This document shows, piece by piece, positions 34,622-44,852 of a DNA stretch of 64,000 bases. The stretch's first letter is position 1. Each line of letters opens with the position of its first letter. The stretch is taken from positions 62,001 through 126,000 of the forward strand of contig NZ_JANYMP010000013.1 of assembly GCF_025061645.1 (NCBI RefSeq). Reading direction: 5' to 3'. The position numbers were made by a program, and so were the translations under genes. Below the pieces are notes generated by a model. It was not told where the DNA came from. It saw only the letters and a program-made list of their open reading frames with translations, and did not search any database. Source of the DNA: Umezawaea endophytica. GTDB lineage: Bacteria > Actinomycetota > Actinomycetes > Mycobacteriales > Pseudonocardiaceae.

Positions 34622-36697
34622 TCACCTCGCCGCAGCCTCCCTCCCCACCGGCTCCGGATGCCCCAGATACGTCAACCACCCCCGCACCACCCGATGCAAA
34701 GCCTCAGCCCCCACGATCTCCCCAGGCGCGGGCAAATCCGCCGGGTACACCAAGAACCCCCGCGACTGCCCCCCTCCCAACCCCCCGTGCGACCCCACGT
34801 GCACCTCAAACGGTGAAGCATCATCCGTAACCGCGCTATACCGCGAATTGATCAACAAATCCGGACAGTGCAAGAACCCATCAGTCCTCCGGATCAACGC
34901 AGCCGCGTGTTCCCCATACCCAGCAAGCGGATCCTCCCCCCGAACCTCCCCACTCTCCAGCCACAACACCCCATCCCGCCCCAACACCACCGGCCCATCA
35001 CCACTCCTGACCAATACAAACCCCACCCCAGGATGATCGACCAGAGCTGGCAACAACTCCGGGAACTCCGCCTCGACGGTCTCCAACCCCACCCGCCCGC
35101 CATGCTCGGTGAACGACACCATCGCCACATGCCCGGACACCACCACGACAACCCCCGGAGCCACCCTCGCCACCGCCCCAGGACCCCCCTCCGGAGTCCG
35201 ATGACGATCAGACGTCCCAGCCCTCACCCGCAACGCCCGACCGATCGGCCCACCAGCCTCCGCCAAGGCAGCGTCCAACTGCCACCCATTGGCCGGCCCC
35301 GCCTTCTCCCGACCTTCCCGCCCCTCCCCACCCCCAGACGCCCCACCACACAACCGCCCCACCAACGCCTCAACCGACTCCCCGAACCGATCCGCGAACG
35401 CCCACCCCTGCGTAACCCCGTGATCCGACAACACCACCAACCGGTACCTCCGAGGCGCCAACCGAGCCGCGCGGTGCAACCTCCCGATCTGCTGGTCGAT
35501 CGCCCGCACCACCGCCAACGCGTCGTACCGCTCGATCCCCGTGTGGTGCGCGACCTCGTCGTACCCGAGGAAGTCCGCGTACACCACCGGCCGCCCGGCC
35601 AACATGTCCCCGATGATCGACGACACCACCAGGTCCCGCGTGATCACCGTCGTCGCGGCACGGGCGAACGGGTACACCCCACCGCGCTTCACCCTGGGCC
35701 GCACCCCGGCCCGCCGCTGCCGCACCGAGGCCGTCACCTCCCGCAGGACGTCCACGACAGCGGCTCCGACGGTCCGCACCAGGTTCACCGGGTTGGCGAA
35801 GTACACGTAGTACCCGGCCGCGTTGCGCGACCGCCCCCGCCGAGCGGGCGTGAGCAGCGGCACCGCGCTCATCGTCATGCTGGTGTGGTCGGCGTCCCCG
35901 GTGAACAGCCCGCTGCGCGCGGCCCCTCCCCCGGCCAGCAGCCCGCGCCCGTCCGAGTGCCGCCTCTCGATCTCCGCCGCGTCGGCCGGGTGCGCGCACG
36001 CCATCACGTGGTCGCGGTCCTTCTCGTACCAGCGGAACCCGAGGATGTCCTCGTTCGACCCGTGCAGCAGCCCGCACACGCTCGCCCCGGTCTGCGAACT
36101 CCAGTCGCAGTGCCAGTCCGTCACCACGTGGCTGCCCTCGACCAGCCACCCGGCCATCGTGGGCAGGTCCCCGTCGCGCACGGCCCGGCGCACCGTGTCG
36201 TACCCGAGCCCGTCGATCTGGAGCAGCAACACTCCCGGCGGTTCGGACTCGTCACCGCCGCCCGCCCGGCGGAACCGCCGCGCGGCCCGGCGGAAGAACA
36301 ACTCGTCCTCGTCGATCGCCAGCACGCTGCTCACCAGCGCGCCGACGGCCGACACCGCCACCACGACCAGCACGGCCGTGCGCAGGTTCGCGACCACCAC
36401 CCCCGGCACCACGAACGACAGCGCCAACAGTCCCGCGCCCAGCAGCAGGAACGACCCGATCCCCAGCGTGAACACCGCGACCGGCAGCGCCACGCGCAGC
36501 ACCAGCGGCCACACGACCGCGCTCAGCACGCCGTAGAGCAGCGCGAACACTGTCGGCTGCCACCACTCCGGCAGCGCGAAGTCGGCGAGCATCCCGTCCA
36601 GCACGTGCAGCACGACGGCGACGAGCACCCACACCAGGAACAGCCGCGCGACGACCCGTCCGCCCCGCAGCAGCCGTCCGCTCTCCTCCTCCGTCAC
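34622..36697 (-). CDS. Membrane-anchored type I phosphodiesterase / alkaline-phosphatase-family protein
   Basis: A 691-residue protein from GTG 36697. The first 150 residues carry about four membrane segments like the PF04020 (phage-holin-like) group (LVWVLVAVVLHVLDGML, VFALLYGVLSAVVWPLVL, LGIGSFLLLGAGLLAL). Then a phosphodiesterase domain has LLLQIDGLGYDT with Asp and the Thr nucleophile region, SSQTGASVCGLL, YADFLGYDEVAHHTG and VLSDHG, the expected metal ligands. It probably acts outside the membrane on a phosphoester, perhaps of lipid or wall polymers. It overlaps the dedA-like gene by 4 bp. The 3' third is G/T-biased at third positions. Confidence 0.85.
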   Translation of the reverse strand: MTEEESGRLLRGGRVVARLFLVWVLVAVVLHVLDGMLADFALPEWWQPTVFALLYGVLSAVVWPLVLRVALPVAVFTLGIGSFLLLGAGLLALSFVVPGVVVANLRTAVLVVVAVSAVGALVSSVLAIDEDELFFRRAARRFRRAGGGDESEPPGVLLLQIDGLGYDTVRRAVRDGDLPTMAGWLVEGSHVVTDWHCDWSSQTGASVCGLLHGSNEDILGFRWYEKDRDHVMACAHPADAAEIERRHSDGRGLLAGGGAARSGLFTGDADHTSMTMSAVPLLTPARRGRSRNAAGYYVYFANPVNLVRTVGAAVVDVLREVTASVRQRRAGVRPRVKRGGVYPFARAATTVITRDLVVSSIIGDMLAGRPVVYADFLGYDEVAHHTGIERYDALAVVRAIDQQIGRLHRAARLAPRRYRLVVLSDHGVTQGWAFADRFGESVEALVGRLCGGASGGGEGREGREKAGPANGWQLDAALAEAGGPIGRALRVRAGTSDRHRTPEGGPGAVARVAPGVVVVVSGHVAMVSFTEHGGRVGLETVEAEFPELLPALVDHPGVGFVLVRSGDGPVVLGRDGVLWLESGEVRGEDPLAGYGEHAAALIRRTDGFLHCPDLLINSRYSAVTDDASPFEVHVGSHGGLGGGQSRGFLVYPADLPAPGEIVGAEALHRVVRGWLTYLGHPEPVGREAAAR

Positions 36698-37284
36698 GAC
36701 GGCCTCCGCTCTCGGCGTTTCGCGACCAGCGCCGACACGGCGGTGACGACGAGCACCAGGACGGTCGCGATCACCGTGGCCACGACGGGGTGGTCGAACA
36801 GGCCGCCGCTGACCACGCCGAGCGCCGAGTAGGCCACCGACCACAGCAGGCACGCCCCGGCCGCTGCGGGCACCAGGCGGCGCCACGGGTAGCCGAGCGC
36901 GCCCGCGGCCAGCAGCGCCGGGATGCGGCCCGCGGGCACCATCCGGCCGATCACGACCACCTGCCACCCGCGCGCGGCGAACTTCTCGCGCGCCGACTCC
37001 AGCCTCTCCGCCGACTGGCGCCGGGAGAACCAGCGCACCACCGCCGTCCGCCCACCGCTAGCGGCCGCGAACGTCACCAGGTCGCCGATCAGCGAGCCGA
37101 TGGTCGCCACCAGCACCACCCACACCAGGTCCAGCCGGTCCGTGCTCGTGGCGATGGCCGCGGCGGCCCCCACCACCGCACCCGTCGGCACGACCGGCAC
37201 CACCGATCCCAGCAGCACCCCGCCGAACAGCACCGGGTACCCGATGCTCGACGGGTCGGCCCAGTCCACCGCCAGCGCGGTCAC
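36694..37284 (-). CDS. DedA/VTT-domain membrane protein
   Basis: A 196-residue protein with about five hydrophobic segments and the DedA/VTT pattern (GDLVTFAAASGG, then WQVVVIGRMVPAGRIPALLAAG). DedA proteins move or flip lipid carriers across the membrane. It overlaps the MBL gene upstream and the phosphodiesterase downstream by 4 bp each, so the three are one operon, fitting a lipid or envelope task. Confidence 0.85.
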   Translation of the reverse strand: MTALAVDWADPSSIGYPVLFGGVLLGSVVPVVPTGAVVGAAAAIATSTDRLDLVWVVLVATIGSLIGDLVTFAAASGGRTAVVRWFSRRQSAERLESAREKFAARGWQVVVIGRMVPAGRIPALLAAGALGYPWRRLVPAAAGACLLWSVAYSALGVVSGGLFDHPVVATVIATVLVLVVTAVSALVAKRRERRPS

Positions 37285-38099
37285 CCGACCTCACCCCGGC
37301 GCAACGCCACGTCCGTCCCCGGCTCGGTGACCAGCACCCGAGTGGCCGAGCCCGCCTCACGCACCGCGGCGGCGAACTCCCGCGGCGGATCCACCAGCAG
37401 CCGCCTCATCCGCGCACCGACCCGGCCGGGCGCCTTCACCAGCCCCGGCAGCGCCAACGTCCCCCAGTGCACCGGCACGGCGACCCGCGGCCGCAGCACC
37501 CGCACCGCCTCGGCCGCCCGTTCCGGCGTGAGGTGCCCAGGCCCCAGCGTCGGCCCCCACCCCCACACCGGCAGCAGGGCGACGTCCACGTCGGCCAGCG
37601 CGCTCATCCCGTCGAACAGGTCCGTGTCCCCGGCCGCGTACACCCGCACCCCGCCGCCCTCGATGACGTGCCCCATGGCCACCGCCTGCGGCCCGCGCGT
37701 CGACCGCGGCCCCCACCGATGCCCGGAGTGCTCGGCCGCCACTCCAACGACCCGCAGGTCCCCGTCCACCAACTCCTCACCGGGCGCCAACTCCTCCACC
37801 CGCCGAATCCCCCTGGCCCGCAACCACGCCCCGGCCCCGCGCGGCACGACCACCCGGACATGACCACCCAGCAGCCGCAACGACGGCAGGTGCAGGTGAT
37901 CACCGTGCAGGTGCGACAACAGCACCAGGTCGACGTCCGCCCGATCACCGGCGGTGCACGACGGAGCCACCCGACTCAACACCGACACCCGATCGGTCAA
38001 CACCGGATCGGTGAGCACCACCCGCCCGGCCAACTCCACGCGCACGGTGGAGTGCCCGACGAACCGCAGACCAAGACCGTTCACGCCCGCCAGTATCAC
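37281..38099 (-). CDS. MBL-fold hydrolase (UlaG / NAPE-PLD-like)
   Basis: A 272-residue protein with the zinc motif SHLHGDHLH (about 62-70), VGHSTVRVEL near the start, an Asp in AAGDTDLF, and VPVHWGTLAL near the end. This is the beta-lactamase-fold group that contains NAPE-phospholipase D and UlaG. The start is GTG 38099 or 38084; neither has a strong ribosome site. It heads the operon with the DedA and phosphodiesterase genes, which suggests phospholipid turnover. Confidence 0.85.
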   Translation of the reverse strand: MILAGVNGLGLRFVGHSTVRVELAGRVVLTDPVLTDRVSVLSRVAPSCTAGDRADVDLVLLSHLHGDHLHLPSLRLLGGHVRVVVPRGAGAWLRARGIRRVEELAPGEELVDGDLRVVGVAAEHSGHRWGPRSTRGPQAVAMGHVIEGGGVRVYAAGDTDLFDGMSALADVDVALLPVWGWGPTLGPGHLTPERAAEAVRVLRPRVAVPVHWGTLALPGLVKAPGRVGARMRRLLVDPPREFAAAVREAGSATRVLVTEPGTDVALRRGEVG

Positions 38100-38145
38100 C
38101 GCCGCCGACGATCACGGCCGGGCGTGACGACCACGGGGACTCGGC

Positions 38146-38622
38146 TCACATGCGGTCGGCGCCCTTCCTGATCGCGGTGCGGATGCGGGAGTACGTGCCG
38201 CAGCGGCAGATGTTGCGGAGGCCGTCGAGGTCGGCGTCGGTGATCTGCCTGCCCTCGGCCTTGGTCTTGCGGACCAGTGCCACGGCGGCCATGATCTGGC
38301 CCGGCTGGCAGTAGCCGCACTGCGACACGTCCTCCTCCAGCCACGCCTCCTGCATCGGGTGCAGGTCGCGGCCGACGGTCGCGGGCAGGCCCTCGATGGT
38401 GGTGATCTCGTCGGATTCCTTGATCTTCGAGACGGGCACCGAGCAGGGGTTGAAGGCCTTGCCGTTGATGTGGGACGTGCAGGACTTGCAGACGTTCAGG
38501 CCGCAGCCGTACTTCGGGCCGGTGACGCCGAGGATGTCGCGCAGCACCCACAGGAGCCGCACGTCGTCGGCGACCTCCACCGTCACCCTGCTGCCGTTGA
38601 GAACGAAAGTGTGCTGTGACAA
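38146..38622 (-). CDS. iorA: Isoquinoline 1-oxidoreductase-type (2Fe-2S) subunit
   Basis: A 158-residue protein with two iron-sulfur motifs: GCGLNVCKSCTSHINGKAFNPC (plant-ferredoxin type; Cys about 40-60) and QCGYCQPGQ with ICRCGTY (four-helix domain). It carries electrons from the molybdopterin subunit. It lies 11 bp downstream of iorB, so the order is B then A, the reverse of the first-described iorAB operon. No FAD subunit is adjacent, as usual for this type. Confidence 0.92.
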   Translation of the reverse strand: MSQHTFVLNGSRVTVEVADDVRLLWVLRDILGVTGPKYGCGLNVCKSCTSHINGKAFNPCSVPVSKIKESDEITTIEGLPATVGRDLHPMQEAWLEEDVSQCGYCQPGQIMAAVALVRKTKAEGRQITDADLDGLRNICRCGTYSRIRTAIRKGADRM

Positions 38623-38633
38623 GGGAAGGCTCC

Positions 38634-40958
38634 TCAGAACGCGCTGTCGAGGCCGTTGGTCGGCGAGGCGGGCGTTGACGGCTGGAGCGGGAACGGCTCG
38701 AAGCCGAGTTCGCCGTGGTTGATCGGGAACGTGGTCGGCGTCGTGCCGGTCGCCCTGGCGTACGCGCAGGCGACGGCGGCGAACGACGGCGCCACGGCGA
38801 TCTCACCGGCGCCGCTGGGGGTCCCGGTCGTCGGCGGCAGGACGACCACCCGCACGTCCGGCGGTGTGTTCCACTGCCGGGTGTAGAAGTAGTTGTCCCA
38901 GCTACCTTCCAGCGGGATGCCGTCCTTGATGTGCAGGCTCGACGTGAGCGCCAGTGCGATGCCGTCGTTGAGCCCGCCGATCATCTGCGCCTCCAGCCCG
39001 CGCGGGTTGAGCGGCAGGCCCGCGTCGATCACGATCGTCGCCTTCGTGACGCGCGGACCCGTGACGCCGTCGGAGATAGGCCGGTTCACGGTCTCCGGGC
39101 GGCAGTCGACCTCCACGAGCACCGCGACCGCGCCGCGGTACTCGGCGTGCAGCCCGATCCCCTGCGCCACTCCCTTCGGCAGCGGCCGCCCCCACCGGCC
39201 TTCGACGACGACCTCCTCCATCACCGCGCGCAGCCGGTCGTCCTTGAGGAACTCGCGGCGGAACGCGACGGGGTCCTTGCCCAGCTTCGCCGCCAGCTTG
39301 TCGACGACCAGCTCCTGCGCGCAGACCACGTTCGGCGAGTAGATGTTGCGCATGCTGCCGGTGTTGAACTTCAGCGGGATCTCGTTGAGCAACTGCGTGA
39401 CGACGCCGAAGTTGTACGGCACGGACTGGCTGAGCAGGAAGATCGTCTGGGCGAAGGTGTAGTTGCCCGCGATCGGCAGCTCCGCGGCGGTCGACGTGAT
39501 CATCTCGCCGAGGCCGTGGCTGAAGCTGGTCTCCGAGCTGGTGTGCCGCTGCTCGTAGGTCAGCACGTTGCCCAGCAGGTGCGTGGCGCGCACCCGTGAC
39601 ACGCACATCGGGTGCGCGCGGCCCTGGCGGAAGTCGTCGGTGCGGGACCACGACAGCTTGACCGGCTTGCCCATCTTCTGCGAGATCTCCGCGGCCTCCG
39701 CGGCGACGTCGTGGAACAGGTGCCTGCCGAACGAGCCGCCGCCGGTCACGACGTGGACGACGACCTTGTCCACGGGCAGGCCGAGCTGCCGCGCGATGTC
39801 CTGCCGCGCGATGTCCTGCCGCGCGTCGATCGGGACCTTCAGCGTGGACCAGATCTCCGCGCGGTCGGGCCGCACGTCGGCGATGGCGTTGTCCGGTTCC
39901 AGCGGCGCGTTGCTGGCGAACGCGAAGGTGAACTCAGCCTCCACGGACAGCGCGCCCAGCGGTGGCACGGCGAGCGGCAGCCGCGCCTTCCTCAGCTTCG
40001 CGAGCACGGTCGCGTCCGACTCGCCGTCGACCGTGCCTGGGTTCCAGTCCACGTCCAGCGCCCGCAGCCCGTCGACGCACTGGCCGAACGTCTCGCCGCG
40101 CACGGCGACCCCGTACCTGATCACGGCGACGTCGGTGATGCCCGGCATCGCCTTGACGGCGTCCGCGTTGCGCACGGCCCTCACCGTGCCGTTGATCGTC
40201 GGCGGCCTGCGCACCATGCAGGGCTTGGCGCCCGGCACCTGGATGTCCATGCCGAACCGCTTGCGGCCGGTGACGATGTCGAGCGCGTCGATCCGGTTCT
40301 GCGGCTTGCCGAGCACCCGGAAGTCCTCGACGGCCTTGAGGGACACGGAGACCTGGACCGTGCGGTCGCTCGCCGCGACTTTCGCCAGCGAGCCGTAGGT
40401 CGCGGACTTCCCGCTGCGGTGCGAGAGCACGCCGTCCCGCGTGGCGACCTCGTCCTCCGGCACGTCCCACCGCGCGGCGGCCGTGCGGACGAGCTGCTGC
40501 CGGGCGAGGGCGGACGCGGTCCGGACGGGGGTGAAGATGCTCCGTACCGAGTTGGAGCCGCCGGTGAGCTGGTTCATCAGCAGTTCGGGGCGGGCGTCGG
40601 CGAGGGTGATCCGCACCTTGTCGATCGGCAGGTCCAGTTCCTCGGCGATCATCATGGCGACCGCGGTAGTGATGCCCTGGCCGACTTCGGTGCGGTGCAG
40701 CGCGAACGACGCCGTGCCGTCCTCGTCGACCTGCACGCTGATCAGTCCGGACGTGGGCAGCGCGGCCAGGTTTTGCAGGTCGCCGAGGTCGAAGAGGTCC
40801 TCGGGCTGGGGCAGCGACGGGATGGACGCCTCGGCCTCGTCGGCGCCGAGGGCGGCGTCGGCCCACGTCACCCCGACGGCGAGCGTCGGGGCGGCGAGCA
40901 GGTAGCCGAGGAAGCGGCGGCGGGTCGGGTCTTCCGGCGAACGACGGTGTTCGGCCAT
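38634..40958 (-). CDS. iorB: Isoquinoline 1-oxidoreductase-type molybdopterin subunit, Tat-exported
   Basis: A 774-residue protein from ATG 40958 with a Tat signal (PTRRRFLGYLLAAPTLAVGV). The xanthine-dehydrogenase-type molybdopterin fold is seen in GGGSFGRHLF, GVAQGIGLHAEYRG and GAGEIAVAPS; the last holds the catalytic Glu. Export and the small two-subunit form agree with aldehyde or N-heterocycle oxidation outside the membrane. A tandem duplication of 15 bp (39786-39815) repeats QDIAR. Upstream it diverges from furA. No XdhC-like maturation gene is next to it. Confidence 0.92.
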   Translation of the reverse strand: MAEHRRSPEDPTRRRFLGYLLAAPTLAVGVTWADAALGADEAEASIPSLPQPEDLFDLGDLQNLAALPTSGLISVQVDEDGTASFALHRTEVGQGITTAVAMMIAEELDLPIDKVRITLADARPELLMNQLTGGSNSVRSIFTPVRTASALARQQLVRTAAARWDVPEDEVATRDGVLSHRSGKSATYGSLAKVAASDRTVQVSVSLKAVEDFRVLGKPQNRIDALDIVTGRKRFGMDIQVPGAKPCMVRRPPTINGTVRAVRNADAVKAMPGITDVAVIRYGVAVRGETFGQCVDGLRALDVDWNPGTVDGESDATVLAKLRKARLPLAVPPLGALSVEAEFTFAFASNAPLEPDNAIADVRPDRAEIWSTLKVPIDARQDIARQDIARQLGLPVDKVVVHVVTGGGSFGRHLFHDVAAEAAEISQKMGKPVKLSWSRTDDFRQGRAHPMCVSRVRATHLLGNVLTYEQRHTSSETSFSHGLGEMITSTAAELPIAGNYTFAQTIFLLSQSVPYNFGVVTQLLNEIPLKFNTGSMRNIYSPNVVCAQELVVDKLAAKLGKDPVAFRREFLKDDRLRAVMEEVVVEGRWGRPLPKGVAQGIGLHAEYRGAVAVLVEVDCRPETVNRPISDGVTGPRVTKATIVIDAGLPLNPRGLEAQMIGGLNDGIALALTSSLHIKDGIPLEGSWDNYFYTRQWNTPPDVRVVVLPPTTGTPSGAGEIAVAPSFAAVACAYARATGTTPTTFPINHGELGFEPFPLQPSTPASPTNGLDSAF
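39786..39815 (-). repeat. 15-bp tandem duplication inside iorB
   Basis: CTGCCGCGCGATGTC occurs twice head to tail, at 39786-39800 and 39801-39815, followed by a partial third copy. It keeps the frame and adds five residues (QDIAR) to a helix before the GLPVDKVVVHV strand. Confidence 0.85.
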
Positions 40959-41129
40959 GGGTGTTCCTCGCAGGCGCACTCTGAGTGGTGGTGTGGTGGC
41001 GTAGCGCAGTTCGAGCCCGGAGTGTGCCACGTCACATCCCCCAGGAGAAGGAACGCCTGCCTGCTTCTGGCCTACCGCCGCCGTGCCGGGTGCGCGGCGG
41101 TCGCCCGGCCGAACACCCGATGACCTGGA

Positions 41130-41150
41130 TTCTTGATTGATTCCAGAAAG
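41130..41150 (+). promoter_or_regulatory. Putative FurA operator / furA promoter
   Basis: The AT-rich stretch TTCTTGATTGATTCCAGAAA (41130-41149) lies 20 bp before the furA start and contains TTCT/AGAA arms. It is like the AT-rich element upstream of mycobacterial furA-katG, from memory of that system. FurA would repress itself and katG from here until oxidised. Confidence 0.6.
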
Positions 41151-41168
41151 CAGGGCAGACTCCGGGGC

Positions 41169-41597
41169 GTGCCATCGCCAACGGACTTCGAGCGCCTGCT
41201 GCGAGGGGCCGCCCTGCGCGTGACCCGCCCTCGGCTCGCGGTGCTGTCCGCTGTGCACGACCACCCGCACGCCGACACGGATTCGATCATCGGTATCGTT
41301 CGTGAAGGACTCGGCGGGGTGTCCCACCAGGCCGTTTACGACGTCCTGCGGGCCCTGACCACGGCAGGCCTGCTGCGCCGCATCGAGCCCCAGGGCTCCG
41401 TGGCGCGCTACGAGGCGCGTGTCGGGGACAACCACCACCACGTCGTGTGCCGGTCGTGCGGCGCCATCGCCGACGTCGACTGCGCCGTCGGCGAAGCCCC
41501 CTGCCTGACCGCTTCCGACGACCACGGCTTCCTGGTCGAGGAGGCCGAGGTCATCTACTGGGGCCTGTGCCCCGAGTGCACCACCACTGCCGGTTAG
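41169..41597 (+). CDS. furA: FurA-type peroxide-sensing repressor
   Basis: A 142-residue Fur-family protein from GTG 41169. It has the winged helix (RVTRPRLAVLSAV, then VSHQAVYDVLRALTTAGLLRRI) and the metal-binding part NHHHVVCRSCGAIADVDC with a second CPEC pair for structural zinc. The katG gene starts 24 bp after its stop, the normal furA-katG pair. The longer TTG start at 41133 is not preferred since it would run through the operator. Confidence 0.92.
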   Translation: MPSPTDFERLLRGAALRVTRPRLAVLSAVHDHPHADTDSIIGIVREGLGGVSHQAVYDVLRALTTAGLLRRIEPQGSVARYEARVGDNHHHVVCRSCGAIADVDCAVGEAPCLTASDDHGFLVEEAEVIYWGLCPECTTTAG

Positions 41598-43856
<2,259 letters not shown>

Positions 43857-43861
43857 TCCCC

Positions 43862-43891
43862 CGAGGTGGCCGGGTCGCCCCGGCCACCTCG
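43862..43891 (+). terminator. katG terminator hairpin
   Basis: A perfect 13-bp stem (43862-43874 with 43879-43891) with a 4-base loop starts 6 bp after the katG stop. There is no T-run, but the stem is very stable. Confidence 0.75.
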
Positions 43892-43895
43892 ACCC

Positions 43896-43992
43896 CCGTG
43901 GAGCAGCGGGCACGCCCGTCTAGATAATTGCCGTCGCTAGACATGTCTAGCGACGTGCGACATGCTAGACAGGCGTGCCCACCACTCCACGG
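43896..43992. promoter_or_regulatory. Nested palindrome of about 97 bp before a small HTH gene
   Basis: Outer arms of 28 bp (43896-43923 and 43965-43992) match at 24 of 28 positions. Inside is a perfect 24-bp palindrome (43932-43955) with nearly the same centre (43943.5 against 43944). The element GTCTAG/CTAGAC appears four times, at 43918, 43938, 43945 and 43965. The right outer arm includes part of the GGAGG ribosome site of the gene at 44000. It looks like a multi-site operator or a large RNA hairpin. Confidence 0.8.
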
Positions 43993-43999
43993 AGGAACA

Positions 44000-44254
44000 A
44001 TGCCCCGCGACAACGCCGCGCCCGTCACCCCGGACCTGCTCACCGCGGTCACCGCGTTGGCCGAGGCCGAGCGGAACCTGACGGCTCAGCTCGACGCGCT
44101 GGCCGTCGCCAGGACGGTCCGCCACGACGCCCACGCCCACCGCGACGCCCTGATCCACGCCGAACTGGACCGCAACGTCCCCGTCGTGGAGCTGTGCAAG
44201 GTGACGGGCCTGACCCGCGCCCGGATCTACCAGATCCGCGAGAACCGCCCCTGA
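44000..44254 (+). CDS. Small HTH-type protein
   Basis: An 84-residue protein from ATG 44000 behind GGAGG. The first half is a helical region (LTAVTALAEAERNLTAQLDAL). The end has a helix-turn-helix pattern VPVVELCKVTGLTRARIYQI, much like small resolvase- or sigma-type HTH. The upstream nested palindrome with repeated CTAGAC is an obvious candidate site for it. Its stop is 4 bp from the convergent TetR gene. Confidence 0.75.
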   Translation: MPRDNAAPVTPDLLTAVTALAEAERNLTAQLDALAVARTVRHDAHAHRDALIHAELDRNVPVVELCKVTGLTRARIYQIRENRP

Positions 44255-44258
44255 CGGC

Positions 44259-44852
44259 TCACCCGGCGGGAGGCGGGCACTCGGCGGCCAGCGCGGCGTC
44301 GACGTGGTCGTGGGCGGCGGCCGTCGTGAGCGCTCCGGTGAGCCACCGGTTGCTCAGCCCCTCGACCAGCGCGGTGAGCCGTTCCGCGGTCGAGTGGGGG
44401 TCGACGCCGGGGCGGATACCGCCGTCGGCCAGCCCACGGGTGATGCCGTCCGCGACAGCGGTGTTCCAGTGCTCGGTCGCGGTCCTCGCGATGGCGCGGA
44501 GGTCGGCTTCGAACACGGCCGACGCGCGGAACTCGTTCCACACCGCGGAGTTGTCCCGCACCTCGTCGGTGTCCTGGAACTCGCCGACCAACTCGTACCG
44601 CAACCGCTCCCTGCCGGTCAGTCCCGGCGGCGCGGTCGTGTACTCGTCGGCGCGGTCGCTGACGAACCGCATCGTCGCGGCCAGCAGGCCCGCCCGGCTG
44701 CCGAAGTAGTGGTACAGCAACGTGGTCGACACCCCGGCCCGGTCCGCGACCTCGTCCACCCGCAGGCCGCGCACGCCTCGCCGCGCGATGACGTGGCAGG
44801 TCGCGCGCAGCAGCGACGCCTTCCGCTCGGCGGGGCTCATCCGGGTCCTCAC
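44259..44852 (-). CDS. TetR-family regulator next to agmatine deiminase
   Basis: A 197-residue TetR protein with HTH VDEVADRAGVSTTLLYHYFGSR (about 32-53, split here as VDEVADRAGVS then TTLLYHYFGS). The GTG start at 44852 overlaps the stop of the agmatine deiminase gene (GTGA), so they form an operon. It probably represses that operon through the TTACTGAA/TTCAGTAA operator upstream; its ligand may be a polyamine or agmatine, by inference. Confidence 0.88.
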   Translation of the reverse strand: MRTRMSPAERKASLLRATCHVIARRGVRGLRVDEVADRAGVSTTLLYHYFGSRAGLLAATMRFVSDRADEYTTAPPGLTGRERLRYELVGEFQDTDEVRDNSAVWNEFRASAVFEADLRAIARTATEHWNTAVADGITRGLADGGIRPGVDPHSTAERLTALVEGLSNRWLTGALTTAAAHDHVDAALAAECPPPAG

